Shown: positions 1 to 9,478 of the stretch, one piece after another
How positions within the stretch are numbered: position 1 is the first letter of the stretch
Layout: every line of letters starts with the position of its first letter
From: CAYRDK01 sp043819345
GTDB lineage: Bacteria > Omnitrophota > Gorgyraeia > Velamenicoccales > Velamenicoccaceae
Assembly: GCA_043819345.1 (NCBI GenBank)
Contig: JBDREX010000047.1
Location: 1 to 58,368, forward strand
Direction of reading: 5' to 3'
DNA length: 58,368 bases
Notes under the pieces: generated by a model
What the model was told of the DNA's origin: nothing
The model's input: only the letters and a program-made list of their open reading frames with translations
The model's database searches: none
Made by a program: the position numbers and the translations under genes

Positions 1-3000
1 GTAAAATTATTACCAACAGACATGGTCCCTGACGTGGCCGTAAAGGTACCGTTGGAAATAGCTAAATTGTTAACGACAGTCAAACTTCCCCCCTCTTGAG
101 CGCCTACCGCCTGATAAGCTGCAGGGCTGTTTTGGTTGTTAAAAGATGTTTTAACCCAATCGGCGGAAAGATCCGTACTTGAAATACTAAATTCATCTAT
201 GGAGCCGCTATAGGAATGTCCTGCCTTATCTATCTCTTCACCAATAACAATCCTCACAGGATCTGTATTATAGGTTTTAGAAGCTATCTGCGCTGCCCAA
301 TTACCATCCAAATAGAGAATCGTATTTGTCCCATCGTATGTTACCGCCACATGATGCCAGGCGTTCAAATAACTCGCCGTACTTACCCCGGTATTCCAAT
401 CAGCGCTACTGCCCCATCCCCAAACCGTAAAAATGTTGGCTGCAGATGATCCAATCTGAAAATTGTTGCCTAACGCATTATTTCCAAAGCCACCAATATT
501 GCGCTGTCCCGTTGCCGTCAAATAAAACCACGCGCTAATTGTCTTTGCGACATTCCCCGATGGAAGGCCTGCTGGTGAATCATCATAAATATAGTCTCCT
601 GAACCATCAAAACTGCCGGCAATACCGATTTTTCCTGAGGAAGTCGTGGTCACATTGCCAGCACCGGTCCCCGCGTTTACGTTCGCCGAGGAATCCAACC
701 ACGAACTTGAGTCCAAATGCCAAACACCTTCATAATCACTTGACCATGTCCCTTCCGCATCCTGCTGAGACGAACACGCCGCATTCCCGTAATGCAAAGT
801 AATAACCGTATCCAATGACGCTGATAATGTTGGGATTTTTACCCACACCCATAATTCACCTGTATCAGAATCATACTTTTCAATCTCGTGAGAAAGCCGA
901 GTACCATCTGCATCTGTGAAGATAATATCATCACCGTCTGCCTGAGCATATGCTACCAAATCAGCATCCGACTCAAAATAAACAAGCAGAGGAAAACCAG
1001 ATTGATCTGTATTCGCGACTAAGCTATGATCGATCACAATCTGCTTGGTATAAAGCCAAGTCGTAGTTAAAACAAGCGTGCCAGCCCCGGAATGCGTCAA
1101 GTTATAGAATGGATCAACCCCATACGTTAACGTCTGCGTAGCTGAACCTTTCGTAAAATCGACCGTTCCATCATTATGCACAAATATACCGTCCGTATGT
1201 GTCCAATCCCCTCCCACAGAAAACGTATTGGATGTTGAAGTAAATGTACCACCTGAAAGCGTAAAATCACCCGCGCAGGTTATCGCACTAGACCCCCCGG
1301 CAAACGTTCCACCGGATACCGTAATCCCTGTAGCTCCAACAGCGATTGCATTGGCACCTTGCGTCAGGATCCCTGCGGAAATATTCAAACCCACACAGCT
1401 AATCCCTTGAGGCAATGTAAACGTCCCGCCATCTCCGGCAATATTTAAAACAGCATTAGTATACGCCCAATCCTGAATTTCACGAGAGTCTGACGTAGCG
1501 TAATATTCAACAATTGAGCCGACATTCAACGTTACAGTATTGATCGTTTCATCGCCCGTCAACCTGAGAGTCCCGCTGCAGGAAAAACTTGTTCCCCCCG
1601 CTGAAGTCAAATCATAGCCGGCAAGATCAAGTGTTGCCCCGGCTGAAACAACTATATCTTCTGAAAGAAAGCTCTCATTAATACCGCAAAGTAAAATCCC
1701 GGCGCTAACAGTCGTCGTTCCGGTATACGTATTAACAGCGCTCAGAGTCAATGTTCCGCTTCCTGACTTTGTTAAACCGGCAGTATTAGTATCATCTATA
1801 ACGCTGGCAAACTCCACGTCATTGCTATTAATATCTATGTCAATCAGGCTGGTACTACTTTTAATACGATCGGAAATATCGTCTGTATTTCCCGCGGCAT
1901 ACTCTAACGAACCTCCCGTAAAAATAACATCATCTGATCCGGAAATTGAACCGGAAACACAGTTCAATGCGCCACCGCCAATAGTTGTATCACCGGTATA
2001 ACTATTAGCCGCGCCCAACGTCAAAGTACCATCTCCTATTTTAGTCAAGCCGGCAACATTCGTGCCGGGTAACGCACTGGCAAATGTTACATCATTACCG
2101 TTAGTATCAATACTGATCGCGCCCGTACTATTTTTAATACGGCTAGATAAGTCTTCCGTATTGCCTGCGGCGTACTGCAGTATGCCGCCAGCAAAAACAA
2201 TATTACCAGTACTGGCAAGCGCACCATTCGTAAAGTTAAGCGTTCCCGCGGTTATCGTCGTACCAGAAATATAGCCATTGGCACCAGTTAATACGAGCGT
2301 TCCGGAACCCGCTTTATTCAATCCGTAAGCGGTGCCTTCAGGCCCTTTGGTCCCACCTATGGTCAGCGTATTAGCATTTACAGTAATATTGACCGTATGC
2401 GGGCCATAAACAATCGTTACCCCACCTGCCCCCATATCAAGATCATTTGTTCCGGTAAAGGTAATATCATTGCCATACCACTGCAGAGGATAATCCAGCA
2501 TCGTTACAGGAGCGCCTGATGTATTATCAAAGGTGCCAGCAGTAATTCTAAAAGGATTGGCCGCATCACCCAATGCGCTGACATTATTAATATTCAAGAT
2601 GCCGCCGTTAAGATGGACCACAGTAGCAAGAAAAGTATTCGCCCCATTTAAAGTTAAAGTCCCATTTCCTGCTTTCGTAAAAGTATAAGCAACGCTATCG
2701 GTAATAACACCATCTATAGTCAAATTCCCAGCCGTAACAACCGGGCCTCGGCCCGGCCCGCCACCAGTAATGGTTATTAGCCCCTCACCCATATTGAGGT
2801 CATTCGTCCCGGTAAAAGTGAAAACATTGTACCAAAGCTGAGGGTAGTCAAGCATAGTAATGGGGCTGCCAGAGGTATTATCAATCGTGCTTCCCAATAT
2901 ATAAAAAGTATTGGCCGCATTACCTAATGCCTGGGCATTATTAATATTGAGGATACTGTCTGTAACACTATTGAGCCTCACATTACCCGTAAAAGTATTC

Positions 3001-6000
3001 GCAGCAGACAATGTTAATGCCCCCGCTCCATTTTTCGTCAAACCGCCCGTATTCGTGCTATCTATAACACTAGCAAATGTTACATCATTACCATTAGTAT
3101 CAATAGTAATCGCTTTAGTGCTATTCGTTATGCGGGCTGAAATATCCTGCGTATTACCCGCAGCATACTGAAGCGTTCCATTCGTGAATGAAAAATTGGA
3201 TGAATCATCCAAAGAGCCACTGGTAAAGTTCAGCGTACCCGCACTTAAGGTTGTAGTGCCCGTATAAGTATTTGTCCCTGTTACAACCAGAACACCGCTG
3301 CCCGCTTTAGTCAACCCACCGGCACCGCTTAAAACACCGCTGAATGTCAACGTTTCTGCCGCATTTGTAACAGTAATCGTTCGTGTAGCGGCAAAGATCA
3401 GGTCAAGGCTAATTTCATTCCCACCAGAAGCAACGCTATCGGTCATACTCGTTGTAATTGTGACGCTATTGCCGGCCAAAGTATAGCCGGTTCCTGATAT
3501 AACAATAGTTCTAAAACTGGTTTCCGCGGCAAAATCATTAGTTGTAGAATACTGCCCGCTCACAATATCAGCCGGAAATACTAAATCATCTCCTGCAGAA
3601 GGCAGGCTTCCTCCCCAGTTGCCAGCATCGTTCCATAAACCACTGTTCGTCCCGGTCCAAGTGTGCGTATCATCCCAATCAATATTGAGCTCAGCGGGAA
3701 TATACTTATTATCTACAAGGATAGGGACAGCCGGCCCATAAGCAATACTATAGAATACACTCAAATAATCTAAATAAGAGTTGCCTTCCGCATCACTTAC
3801 CGCGTTAATATACATCCCAAATTCACTCCCTTTAGCCCAAATAGAGGATTCCATGGTTATGTAAGCATCTTCGGCTCCATCTATGGTCAAGGTGTTTTCT
3901 ACAGTTGTTAGGCTATTGGCTTCAAAAACAAGCGTTTTTCCAGGTGTCAGGCAAGTCAGGTTATAGAACGTATTATCCCCTAAAATAGTGCTTATTTTGG
4001 TAGCATCATAGAAGACGACCGTAGATGTCTGAGCCTCAAAGGAACCCCCTAAATTGCTCCAGTTACCCCCTACATTCAACGTATGAACGTCAAGCCTAAA
4101 GGTACCACTGACAATAGCAAAGTCCTCTGAGATAGTTAAATCCCGGCCCAGTGCAATCGTGCCGGTATAACCATCTATTGTTAACTTTTCAATTGTCCCT
4201 TGAAAATTATCGTCGATAAATGAATCTTTATTTGGATTTAAACCTGTAACACCGTCGAAGGTGACGATGTCATATGCGGTTGGAGTGGTGCCCGTATCCC
4301 AATTATCAGGATCAGACCAAAAAGAGGATGAGCCCTGGCCCGTCCAAAACGGGTCTAGGTCCCAGTTGGTGAGATTACCCAACGAGCTACAATGTTGGCC
4401 TTTTAAAGGAGGCCCGCGAATATTCAAAGAATCTCCGATGAGAATATAAGCAATATCCGTCTGGCCTAAAGGTAAAATACCCCATTGCTCAGGCGGAGAC
4501 AGAGATTGCAATTGCAAAAGATTCCCGTACTCTCCTTTCAGTATCAAAATACCGACGATCGTCTGTGTCTGTCCCGGTTCAAAATTAACAATTTTTCCGG
4601 GAACTGTAACGTAGAGATTATAAAAAATATTAGACCCAATAACAGTGACAGGTGTCTCTGTCAACAGGGATACAGTAGATGTGCCGGGATTGAAAACCCC
4701 AAGGTTTACCCAGCTACCGCTAATATCAAAACAGCCGTTGCCGGCAATAACCGTCGCGCCAGAATCAATAATGAGAGAGCCGCCTGCTTGAACATTCGAA
4801 TCCGGATGCTGGATATACGTAACTTGAGCTCCCGCCTGCTTAAAGATCAGATCTCCAGAAGAAACGATATTGGCAAAAGTGCTTTGACCGGAAGACATGA
4901 TCGTAATGCTGCCGGAGATTAGTGTTTTAATAGTCGTCGCAGCAGCCTGTAAAAAAGAGCCTATCCCGTCTAGATCATAATCGGCTATAAAAGAAAGCTC
5001 GCCTGAACGCGTTGTAACATCGGCGTTAACATGAATATTTTCATTCGCTTCAAAGGCTGTATTGCCTTCGGTATCCAAGGCTTTTGACACAGTAATACTC
5101 TTCTCTGCTGAGACTTGAATTGTTCCGTCTGGGGCTTCCAGGCAGCCTGCGACAGCGATCGTCTGATTAGACACAAGGCGGATAACACCGTTCTCTTCAA
5201 CAAGCTTTGTCGCCTTCACAACACCTGTCTGATTTACAGCCTGTTCAAAGATGTCAGAAGCGGTCTGGGCGTTCATAATAACCTGGTGCGCTTCAATCGT
5301 GCCTGAATTGGCAACAGCATCCTTGACCGTCTCGCCTGTAGCTAAATCAACGACAGCGCCGCTTGTCTTTTCATTGATTGCGACATGAATAAGGCCCATC
5401 TTATCAAGGCTTACAGCGACTTTGTCCCCTGAAGCTAAATGAACCGTCCCGGCTATAGCCGTGATAATACCGGCATTACGTACAGCACTGCCCAAGAGAG
5501 CAACCTGATTAGCCTGAATCAAACCTTCATTTAAGACCTGAGCGTAATCACCATCTTTAACATGGTCAAAGATATAATTACCTTGAATAAAGTTGTTGGT
5601 TGAGATATCTAGGGTTGAGGCCACAAGCGCGTTAGCCTGCACTTGTGCGGTGGGAGTAAAATAGATGCCGCTGGGATTTACCAAAAAGAGGGTTCCATTA
5701 GCAGTTAAAAGCCCGGCAATCTGAGAAGGCCCGCTTCCTGAGACACGGCTCAAGACGGCCGCACTTGTAGATGGCTGAATAAAATTAACAGCTTCATTTT
5801 GAGCAATATTAAAAGATGAAAAGTTGATAACCGCGTTATCCGCTGCGGTAATATTCATAGTGGTCGCATCCGGCTGTTCAAAAGTCACAGTTCCGCTTTC
5901 AACATCAGAGACCTGTGGCAAAGCGTAAGCGGCCCTGTTCAAAGAATCAAACATCAGGCAAAATAAAAACAAAAAAGCCAGGTATTTTTTTATGCGAAAA

Positions 6001-6059
6001 AAACCTGTCCCTGTTTTTTCTTTTGCGGAATAATGAGGGTTTTTATTTTTTTCTTTCAT
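1..6059 (-). CDS. Giant FHA/TpsA-type exoprotein with PATR, DUF2341 and LamG-like regions (partial, 3' end outside window)
   Basis: Secreted surface exoprotein, probably an adhesin. The frame from ATG 6059 stays open to the window edge (about 2,019 codons), so the C terminus is missing. Residues 1-46 form a long signal region (basic start, hydrophobic FLFLFCLMF, AYA cleavage site). Residues about 47-250 match the filamentous-haemagglutinin/TPS secretion domain, with NPSGI at 128-132. Residues about 910-1450 carry six autotransporter-associated strand repeats (LTKxGxGTLTL type). Around 1650-1760 the translation resembles DUF2341, and about 1765-1960 a LamG/concanavalin-like domain. Its likely pore, TpsB, is encoded just upstream on the same strand. 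A c-di-GMP riboswitch and a terminator lie between that gene and the start codon. A weak AAGGG lies about 10 nt before the ATG. The secretion domain is clear; ligand and adhesive role are inferred. Confidence 0.9.
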   Translation of the reverse strand, partial: MKEKNKNPHYSAKEKTGTGFFRIKKYLAFLFLFCLMFDSLNRAAYALPQVSDVESGTVTFEQPDATTMNITAADNAVINFSSFNIAQNEAVNFIQPSTSAAVLSRVSGSGPSQIAGLLTANGTLFLVNPSGIYFTPTAQVQANALVASTLDISTNNFIQGNYIFDHVKDGDYAQVLNEGLIQANQVALLGSAVRNAGIITAIAGTVHLASGDKVAVSLDKMGLIHVAINEKTSGAVVDLATGETVKDAVANSGTIEAHQVIMNAQTASDIFEQAVNQTGVVKATKLVEENGVIRLVSNQTIAVAGCLEAPDGTIQVSAEKSITVSKALDTEGNTAFEANENIHVNADVTTRSGELSFIADYDLDGIGSFLQAAATTIKTLISGSITIMSSGQSTFANIVSSGDLIFKQAGAQVTYIQHPDSNVQAGGSLIIDSGATVIAGNGCFDISGSWVNLGVFNPGTSTVSLLTETPVTVIGSNIFYNLYVTVPGKIVNFEPGQTQTIVGILILKGEYGNLLQLQSLSPPEQWGILPLGQTDIAYILIGDSLNIRGPPLKGQHCSSLGNLTNWDLDPFWTGQGSSSFWSDPDNWDTGTTPTAYDIVTFDGVTGLNPNKDSFIDDNFQGTIEKLTIDGYTGTIALGRDLTISEDFAIVSGTFRLDVHTLNVGGNWSNLGGSFEAQTSTVVFYDATKISTILGDNTFYNLTCLTPGKTLVFEANSLTTVENTLTIDGAEDAYITMESSIWAKGSEFGMYINAVSDAEGNSYLDYLSVFYSIAYGPAVPILVDNKYIPAELNIDWDDTHTWTGTNSGLWNDAGNWGGSLPSAGDDLVFPADIVSGQYSTTNDFAAETSFRTIVISGTGYTLAGNSVTITTSMTDSVASGGNEISLDLIFAATRTITVTNAAETLTFSGVLSGAGGLTKAGSGVLVVTGTNTYTGTTTLSAGTLNFTSGSLDDSSNFSFTNGTLQYAAGNTQDISARITNSTKAITIDTNGNDVTFASVIDSTNTGGLTKNGAGALTLSAANTFTGNVRLNSVTDSILNINNAQALGNAANTFYILGSTIDNTSGSPITMLDYPQLWYNVFTFTGTNDLNMGEGLITITGGGPGRGPVVTAGNLTIDGVITDSVAYTFTKAGNGTLTLNGANTFLATVVHLNGGILNINNVSALGDAANPFRITAGTFDNTSGAPVTMLDYPLQWYGNDITFTGTNDLDMGAGGVTIVYGPHTVNITVNANTLTIGGTKGPEGTAYGLNKAGSGTLVLTGANGYISGTTITAGTLNFTNGALASTGNIVFAGGILQYAAGNTEDLSSRIKNSTGAISIDTNGNDVTFASALPGTNVAGLTKIGDGTLTLGAANSYTGDTTIGGGALNCVSGSISGSDDVIFTGGSLEYAAGNTDDISDRIKSSTSLIDIDINSNDVEFASVIDDTNTAGLTKSGSGTLTLSAVNTYTGTTTVSAGILLCGINESFLSEDIVVSAGATLDLAGYDLTSAGGTSFSCSGTLRLTGDETINTVTLNVGSIVEYYATSDSREIQDWAYTNAVLNIAGDGGTFTLPQGISCVGLNISAGILTQGANAIAVGATGITVSGGTFAGGSSAITCAGDFTLSGGTFTSTSNTFSVGGDWTHTDGIFVHNDGTVDFTKGSATQTLTYGVDPFYNLTHSGAGTLVLTTTWLYTKQIVIDHSLVANTDQSGFPLLVYFESDADLVAYAQADGDDIIFTDADGTRLSHEIEKYDSDTGELWVWVKIPTLSASLDTVITLHYGNAACSSQQDAEGTWSSDYEGVWHLDSSSWLDSSANVNAGTGAGNVTTTSSGKIGIAGSFDGSGDYIYDDSPAGLPSGNVAKTISAWFYLTATGQRNIGGFGNNALGNNFQIGSSAANIFTVWGWGSSADWNTGVSTASYLNAWHHVAVTYDGTNTILYLDGNWAAQIASKTYNTDPVRIVIGEEIDKAGHSYSGSIDEFSISSTDLSADWVKTSFNNQNSPAAYQAVGAQEGGSLTVVNNLAISNGTFTATSGTMSVGNNF
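1690..3330 (-). repeat. Internal repeats of the exoprotein gene (six PATR units, three long copies)
   Basis: Six copies of the passenger-associated strand repeat lie at roughly 3330-3225, 3045-2980, 2695-2620, 2325-2225, 2060-1960 and 1795-1690. Three of them sit in longer, closely similar blocks that begin with a QYAAGNT or EYAAGNT motif and run through NDVxFAS into the LTK repeat (about 3170-2980, 2200-1960 and 1925-1690). The similarity is also visible at the DNA level, so recombination within the gene is possible. Confidence 0.75.
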
Positions 6060-6073
6060 ATGGTTTTGTGCCC

Positions 6074-6113
6074 TTAAAAAAAATTGCGCATTACAAAAAC
6101 TGCAATGCGCAAT
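6074..6113 (-). terminator. Intrinsic terminator in the exoprotein leader, probable riboswitch expression platform
   Basis: On the minus strand a perfect 10-bp stem (arms 6113-6104 and 6092-6083, ATTGCGCATT with its complement) with an 11-nt loop is followed at once by a run of eight or nine T residues. It lies about 15 nt before the exoprotein ATG and about 70 nt after the c-di-GMP aptamer. It would stop transcription of the exoprotein gene unless prevented, which fits a transcriptional riboswitch. Whether ligand turns expression on or off cannot be read by eye. Confidence 0.85.
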
Positions 6114-6182
6114 AAAAAAATAAAATGATCCCGCCAGCTTGTACTTGCCTGCTCAAGCCAGCAGTAAAATCTTCTTTTCCTT

Positions 6183-6264
6183 TTGGCAATGCAGCCGTCC
6201 TCACCATAACGTGTTTGGACCTGTCACTTTGCGCCCTTGGGTTACCCCAAGTTTGCCTTTATCA
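6183..6264 (-). promoter_or_regulatory. Cyclic di-GMP-I (GEMM-I) riboswitch aptamer
   Basis: The minus strand shows the GEMM-I layout. GATAAAGGCAAAC (6263-6251) is followed by hairpin P2 with a perfect 6-bp stem and a GTAA tetraloop (6251-6236). Next comes GGGCGCAAAG (6236-6227), close to the conserved ACGCAAAGC element, then a P3 hairpin closed by GTCC and GGAC. The final TTGCC (6189-6185) pairs exactly with GGCAA (6257-6253) to close P1. A possible TATACT -10 lies at 6301-6296, but no good -35 was found. The aptamer sits in the 5' leader of the giant exoprotein and precedes an intrinsic terminator. Confidence 0.85.
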
Positions 6265-6401
6265 ATAGAAACTCTAATCTTTCTCAACCTATATAAGTAT
6301 AACATATTAGTATGGAGGGTTACTAGAGCCGTGCCTAAATAAAATATCAACAAATAAATCTGTAACTCATTACAGGACAATAATTTATATTCTTGACAAA
6401 A

Positions 6402-8120
6402 TTATGTTTCATATTGAAACGTAATATGAAACGAAGATGGCCCCGATCCGGGTGTTGGCCGATCGCCAAGCCGTTGTGCCCAATCAAGGCGAAGATAAAA
6501 ATTCTTTACAACACGAAGCCGCAAACCGCCACCAACACTCGCCAAAAATTTATTAGGCCGCTCACCCGGCAGGACTTTTTTCAAATGGCCACCCCCCATA
6601 TCCACAAAAACAACTCCCTGAATCTTATCCCGCAATGGTGAAACAGATCCTGGAGCAGTCCACGTTTTAGGAATCAAAAACATGGGAAACACCCATTCCA
6701 TGTTTAAGCTTCCCCCAATATCTGCCAAATAATCTCCTTCCGGATAGCCACGAACTGAATTAGCACCCCCAAACTGAATCTGTTCTGAAGATGGTAATGT
6801 GTGGCTTGCAATCTGAAAATCAGATTTCAAAAACAGGTAGGTCCCCCAAGGCATCTTTTGGATACGTGATAAATTCTGTTCATATTTGACAAAAAAACCA
6901 CCACTGCCAGGCCGGCTGGTTGTAGGATGATTCCGGGAAGATGCCCCCATAAAATTTTGCGTTGAAAAAGTAGTCTGTGGAGAAAATGTTGTGTAACCGG
7001 TCGCATCCTGCGCGGAAAAATCAAAAGACATATAAGGCATACGCAATTGATCATCGGAAGTCACAATTTCTTCCTGGGTTTTTCGAATACATTTAATATC
7101 TATCCCCACATGCGCGTTACCTTCAAAAGTTTCCGTCAAAAAAAGCTCTTTTGTTAGATAAGGAGTAAAAATGAAAGTTTTGCCGCGAATATCAAAGCTT
7201 TTATACTCTTTGCCCAGCCTCATTTTGTAATATGTGTACTCAAAACCAAACTTACTGCCATAAGTATCTATTGGAACTTCATAAATGAGAGATTGTCCGA
7301 AGGACAAAGAACTGTATGTAGAATTCAGGAAAATTGTATCTCCGTAACCGGAGAGATTGGAAGAATGCAAAAGAAGTGAATTTCTCGTTTTTCCGACGAG
7401 TCTTGTCCCTTGATTATCAGCCCCAACGCCTATATGATTAGGATACTGATCATCAACTTTTAAGACTACGTCCGACTGGCCAGGCTCAGCACCAGCAGAT
7501 ATCACCGTCTTAACATCAAAATCATTACGCTTATTTAACCTTAAGACATCTCGTTCCAGCGTCTTAAAGTTTAAAATTTCATTTTTTTTTGAATGAAAAA
7601 ACCGCCTGATAAAAGAGTCTTTGGTCCAGCGATTATTCTCTATCGTCAGAACTCCCATTTTGCCTTCTTGCACACGAATCTCAACGATACCACCGCTAAT
7701 TTCCTGCTCCGGCAAATAAGCTGTCGTTGTCAGATAACCATCTTCTTTATACTTATCCTTGATAAGGGAAATAATGTTATTTAAATCTACGTAGGAAACG
7801 GTATGGCCAATGAAAGACTGATAGATCGGGTCAAAATCCTGTGGGGTAAACATTGTACTGCCGGTGACATTAACCGCTTTTAGGACAAAAGAAATACCTT
7901 CAGGAGCGGCAGGCCCAGCGGGTTCTTCCTCAACTGTAATTTCCGGTGCTTTTGGCTTCTTAAACTCTAAACGCTTTTTTTCCGCGTCAACATCTGTTTT
8001 ATACCGTTGAGCCTGCGCACCAGCGTCAGAACCCGGGGGAGGCGTCTGAGCAAAAACAGGCTGACAAAAAAGGGCCATAAAAAAAACAGCAGCCGCTAAT
8101 CGTAAAAAATAGGTTCTCAT
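6402..8120 (-). CDS. TpsB-type outer-membrane transporter (two-partner secretion, ShlB/FhaC family)
   Basis: Omp85-family pore that exports the neighbouring TpsA-type exoprotein across the outer membrane. The 572-aa protein has a signal peptide (residues 1-24, ending VFAQ) and a proline/charged linker. A POTRA_2-like region spans about 75-225 (FVLKAVNVTGSTMF, then GGIVEIRVQEG). The C-terminal 16-strand barrel carries the diagnostic VRGY motif at 456-459 and ends in an aromatic/hydrophobic strand (FHITFQYET). Length is normal for the family. The exoprotein start lies 342 nt downstream, behind the riboswitch, so the pore can be made without the passenger. A consensus promoter lies at 8201-8174. 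Confidence 0.92.
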   Translation of the reverse strand: MRTYFLRLAAAVFFMALFCQPVFAQTPPPGSDAGAQAQRYKTDVDAEKKRLEFKKPKAPEITVEEEPAGPAAPEGISFVLKAVNVTGSTMFTPQDFDPIYQSFIGHTVSYVDLNNIISLIKDKYKEDGYLTTTAYLPEQEISGGIVEIRVQEGKMGVLTIENNRWTKDSFIRRFFHSKKNEILNFKTLERDVLRLNKRNDFDVKTVISAGAEPGQSDVVLKVDDQYPNHIGVGADNQGTRLVGKTRNSLLLHSSNLSGYGDTIFLNSTYSSLSFGQSLIYEVPIDTYGSKFGFEYTYYKMRLGKEYKSFDIRGKTFIFTPYLTKELFLTETFEGNAHVGIDIKCIRKTQEEIVTSDDQLRMPYMSFDFSAQDATGYTTFSPQTTFSTQNFMGASSRNHPTTSRPGSGGFFVKYEQNLSRIQKMPWGTYLFLKSDFQIASHTLPSSEQIQFGGANSVRGYPEGDYLADIGGSLNMEWVFPMFLIPKTWTAPGSVSPLRDKIQGVVFVDMGGGHLKKVLPGERPNKFLASVGGGLRLRVVKNFYLRLDWAQRLGDRPTPGSGPSSFHITFQYET

Positions 8121-8163
8121 GTATTATCAGCCTGTTAGTTAAATAAATCGTAGCTTATTTAGG

Positions 8164-8211
8164 TAACAATACCATTATAAAAGAGACTGGATATAAATCA
8201 ACCTATTGTTA
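8164..8211 (-). promoter_or_regulatory. Sigma-70-like promoter of tpsB with flanking inverted repeat
   Basis: On the minus strand TTGATT (8201-8196) and TATAAT (8179-8174) are separated by 16 bp. An 8-bp inverted repeat brackets the promoter: TAACAATA at 8211-8204 and TATTGTTA at 8171-8164. This would suit a dimeric repressor, but no regulator is identified. The start codon is about 55 nt after the -10. Confidence 0.6.
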
Positions 8212-8251
8212 TAAAAAGCGGGGCCAAGTCAAAACAATTTTTAAAACAATA

Positions 8252-8455
8252 TCAGACAATAGATATCTCTAAATCACCCATGCAAACCAAATCGCCCGTA
8301 CGAAGCTTGCGCCGGATCCTTGTCTCAATGACATTGTTAACAACAACTTTCCCCTCAAGGATAATCGCTTTAGCCTCGCTGCCACTAGCAGCAATATCCA
8401 TAATTTTCAACAAATTATCCAGCTCAATAAAATTACTTTTTAGCTTAAATTCCAT
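8252..8455 (-). CDS. Small S4-domain RNA-binding protein (YbcJ/RlbA-like)
   Basis: A 67-aa protein that is essentially one S4 domain: IELDNLLKIMDIAASGSEAKAIILEGKVVVNN followed in part by an arginine-rich strand (ETRIRRKLRTGD). Stand-alone S4 proteins of this size (YbcJ, YaaA/RlbA) bind structured RNA, and their targets are mostly unknown. The gene starts 8 nt after the purC stop codon and so is probably co-transcribed with it. It is separated from tpsB by that gene's own promoter. The domain call is firm, the role open. Confidence 0.8.
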   Translation of the reverse strand: MEFKLKSNFIELDNLLKIMDIAASGSEAKAIILEGKVVVNNVIETRIRRKLRTGDLVCMGDLEISIV

Positions 8456-8462
8456 ACATTTG

Positions 8463-9365
8463 CTATCGGGTTAAGACCTCTAAGGCGTGTAAATACTTCT
8501 GGGAGGTTTTCATGATAATTTCTGGAGCCACTTCTGGTGCCGGAGGAGTTTTATCCCAAGCAAGCGATTCCAAATAATCCCGCACAAACTGCTTGTCAAA
8601 ACTAGGGCATGGTGCCCCGGGCACATAAGATTCCCTGGGCCAAAACCTGGATGAATCAGGAGATAGAACCTCATCAATAAGAATCAGCCTGCCCTGGTAA
8701 TAGCCAAACTCAAACTTTGTATCGGCAATAATAATGCCTTTTTGCCGCGCATATGCGGCAGCTTTCTTATAGAGAGCGATACTTTTTTCTTTTATCTCAT
8801 TAAAAGCTTTATCTCCGATAAGCTTTTTTGCGGCATGCTCATCAATATTCATATCATGGCCTTCATCCGCTTTGGTTGATGGCGTAAAGATCACTTCCGG
8901 CAGCTTTTGAGATTCTTTCAACCCCTGAGGCAATGAAATACCACACACAGAAGAACTTTTTTTGTACTCCTTCCAGCCCGAACCTGAAATATACCCGCGC
9001 ACAATACATTCAATCGGCAAAGGCTCTGCCTTCTGGACAAGCATAGAACGCCCCCGTAAAGTATCCTTATAAGGGCGCAAAGAAACTGGATATTGTTCAA
9101 CGTCAGCCGTAATCAGATGATTCTCACCAACATCTTTTAAATAATCAAACCAAAATAAAGATATTTGCGTCAGTACTTTTCCTTTTTCCGGAATACCACA
9201 ATCAAGCACAACATCAAAACAAGAGATGCGATCTGTGGCAACAATAAGAAGTTTATCGTCGAGATCATAAACATCACGCACTTTACCCCGTCGCAGAAGC
9301 TTTAAATCAGGAAAATCAGTCTTTAACAATACTTCACTCTTCATGATTGATATTTTTTTAGCCAC
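8463..9365 (-). CDS. purC: Phosphoribosylaminoimidazole-succinocarboxamide synthase (SAICAR synthetase)
   Basis: Purine biosynthesis enzyme that joins CAIR and aspartate using ATP to give SAICAR, in the cytoplasm. The 300-aa sequence has the family hallmarks: LLRRGKVRDVYDL near the N terminus, ATDRISCFD, PIECIVRGYISGSGWKEY, and DEVLSPDSSRFWP near residue 220. It is the longer form (about 300 aa), as in many deep-branching bacteria and yeast. The frame opens with GTG at 9365; an ATG seven codons further in could be the real start, and neither has a clear ribosome-binding site. No other purine gene is close. Confidence 0.95.
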   Translation of the reverse strand: MAKKISIMKSEVLLKTDFPDLKLLRRGKVRDVYDLDDKLLIVATDRISCFDVVLDCGIPEKGKVLTQISLFWFDYLKDVGENHLITADVEQYPVSLRPYKDTLRGRSMLVQKAEPLPIECIVRGYISGSGWKEYKKSSSVCGISLPQGLKESQKLPEVIFTPSTKADEGHDMNIDEHAAKKLIGDKAFNEIKEKSIALYKKAAAYARQKGIIIADTKFEFGYYQGRLILIDEVLSPDSSRFWPRESYVPGAPCPSFDKQFVRDYLESLAWDKTPPAPEVAPEIIMKTSQKYLHALEVLTR

Positions 9366-9387
9366 ATTATATTTTGCTTTTATTAAC

Positions 9388-9475
9388 GGGCGGACGCAAG
9401 GCCCGCCCCTACCGATATTTGTTTTTTGCTTTTGTTCTTGCTTTTACTTTGACACTTTGACTCTCTGCCACTAAA
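9388..9475. repeat. GC-rich hairpin and word-like intergenic repeat (family iii copy 1)
   Basis: The gap between pckG and purC holds a GC-rich hairpin (GGGCGG at 9388-9393, CCGCCC at 9403-9408). After it comes a TTTGAC/TCTCTGCCAC run (about 9441-9475) very similar to the right part of the element at 42061-42151. No clear T-tract follows the hairpin on the minus strand, so it is recorded as a repeat and not a terminator. Confidence 0.5.
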
Positions 9476-9478
9476 ATC

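Noticed and set aside
216..5306. Several plus-strand frames of 60-145 codons
   Set aside because: All lie opposite the continuous exoprotein frame and reflect its Thr/Gly-rich repeat codons.
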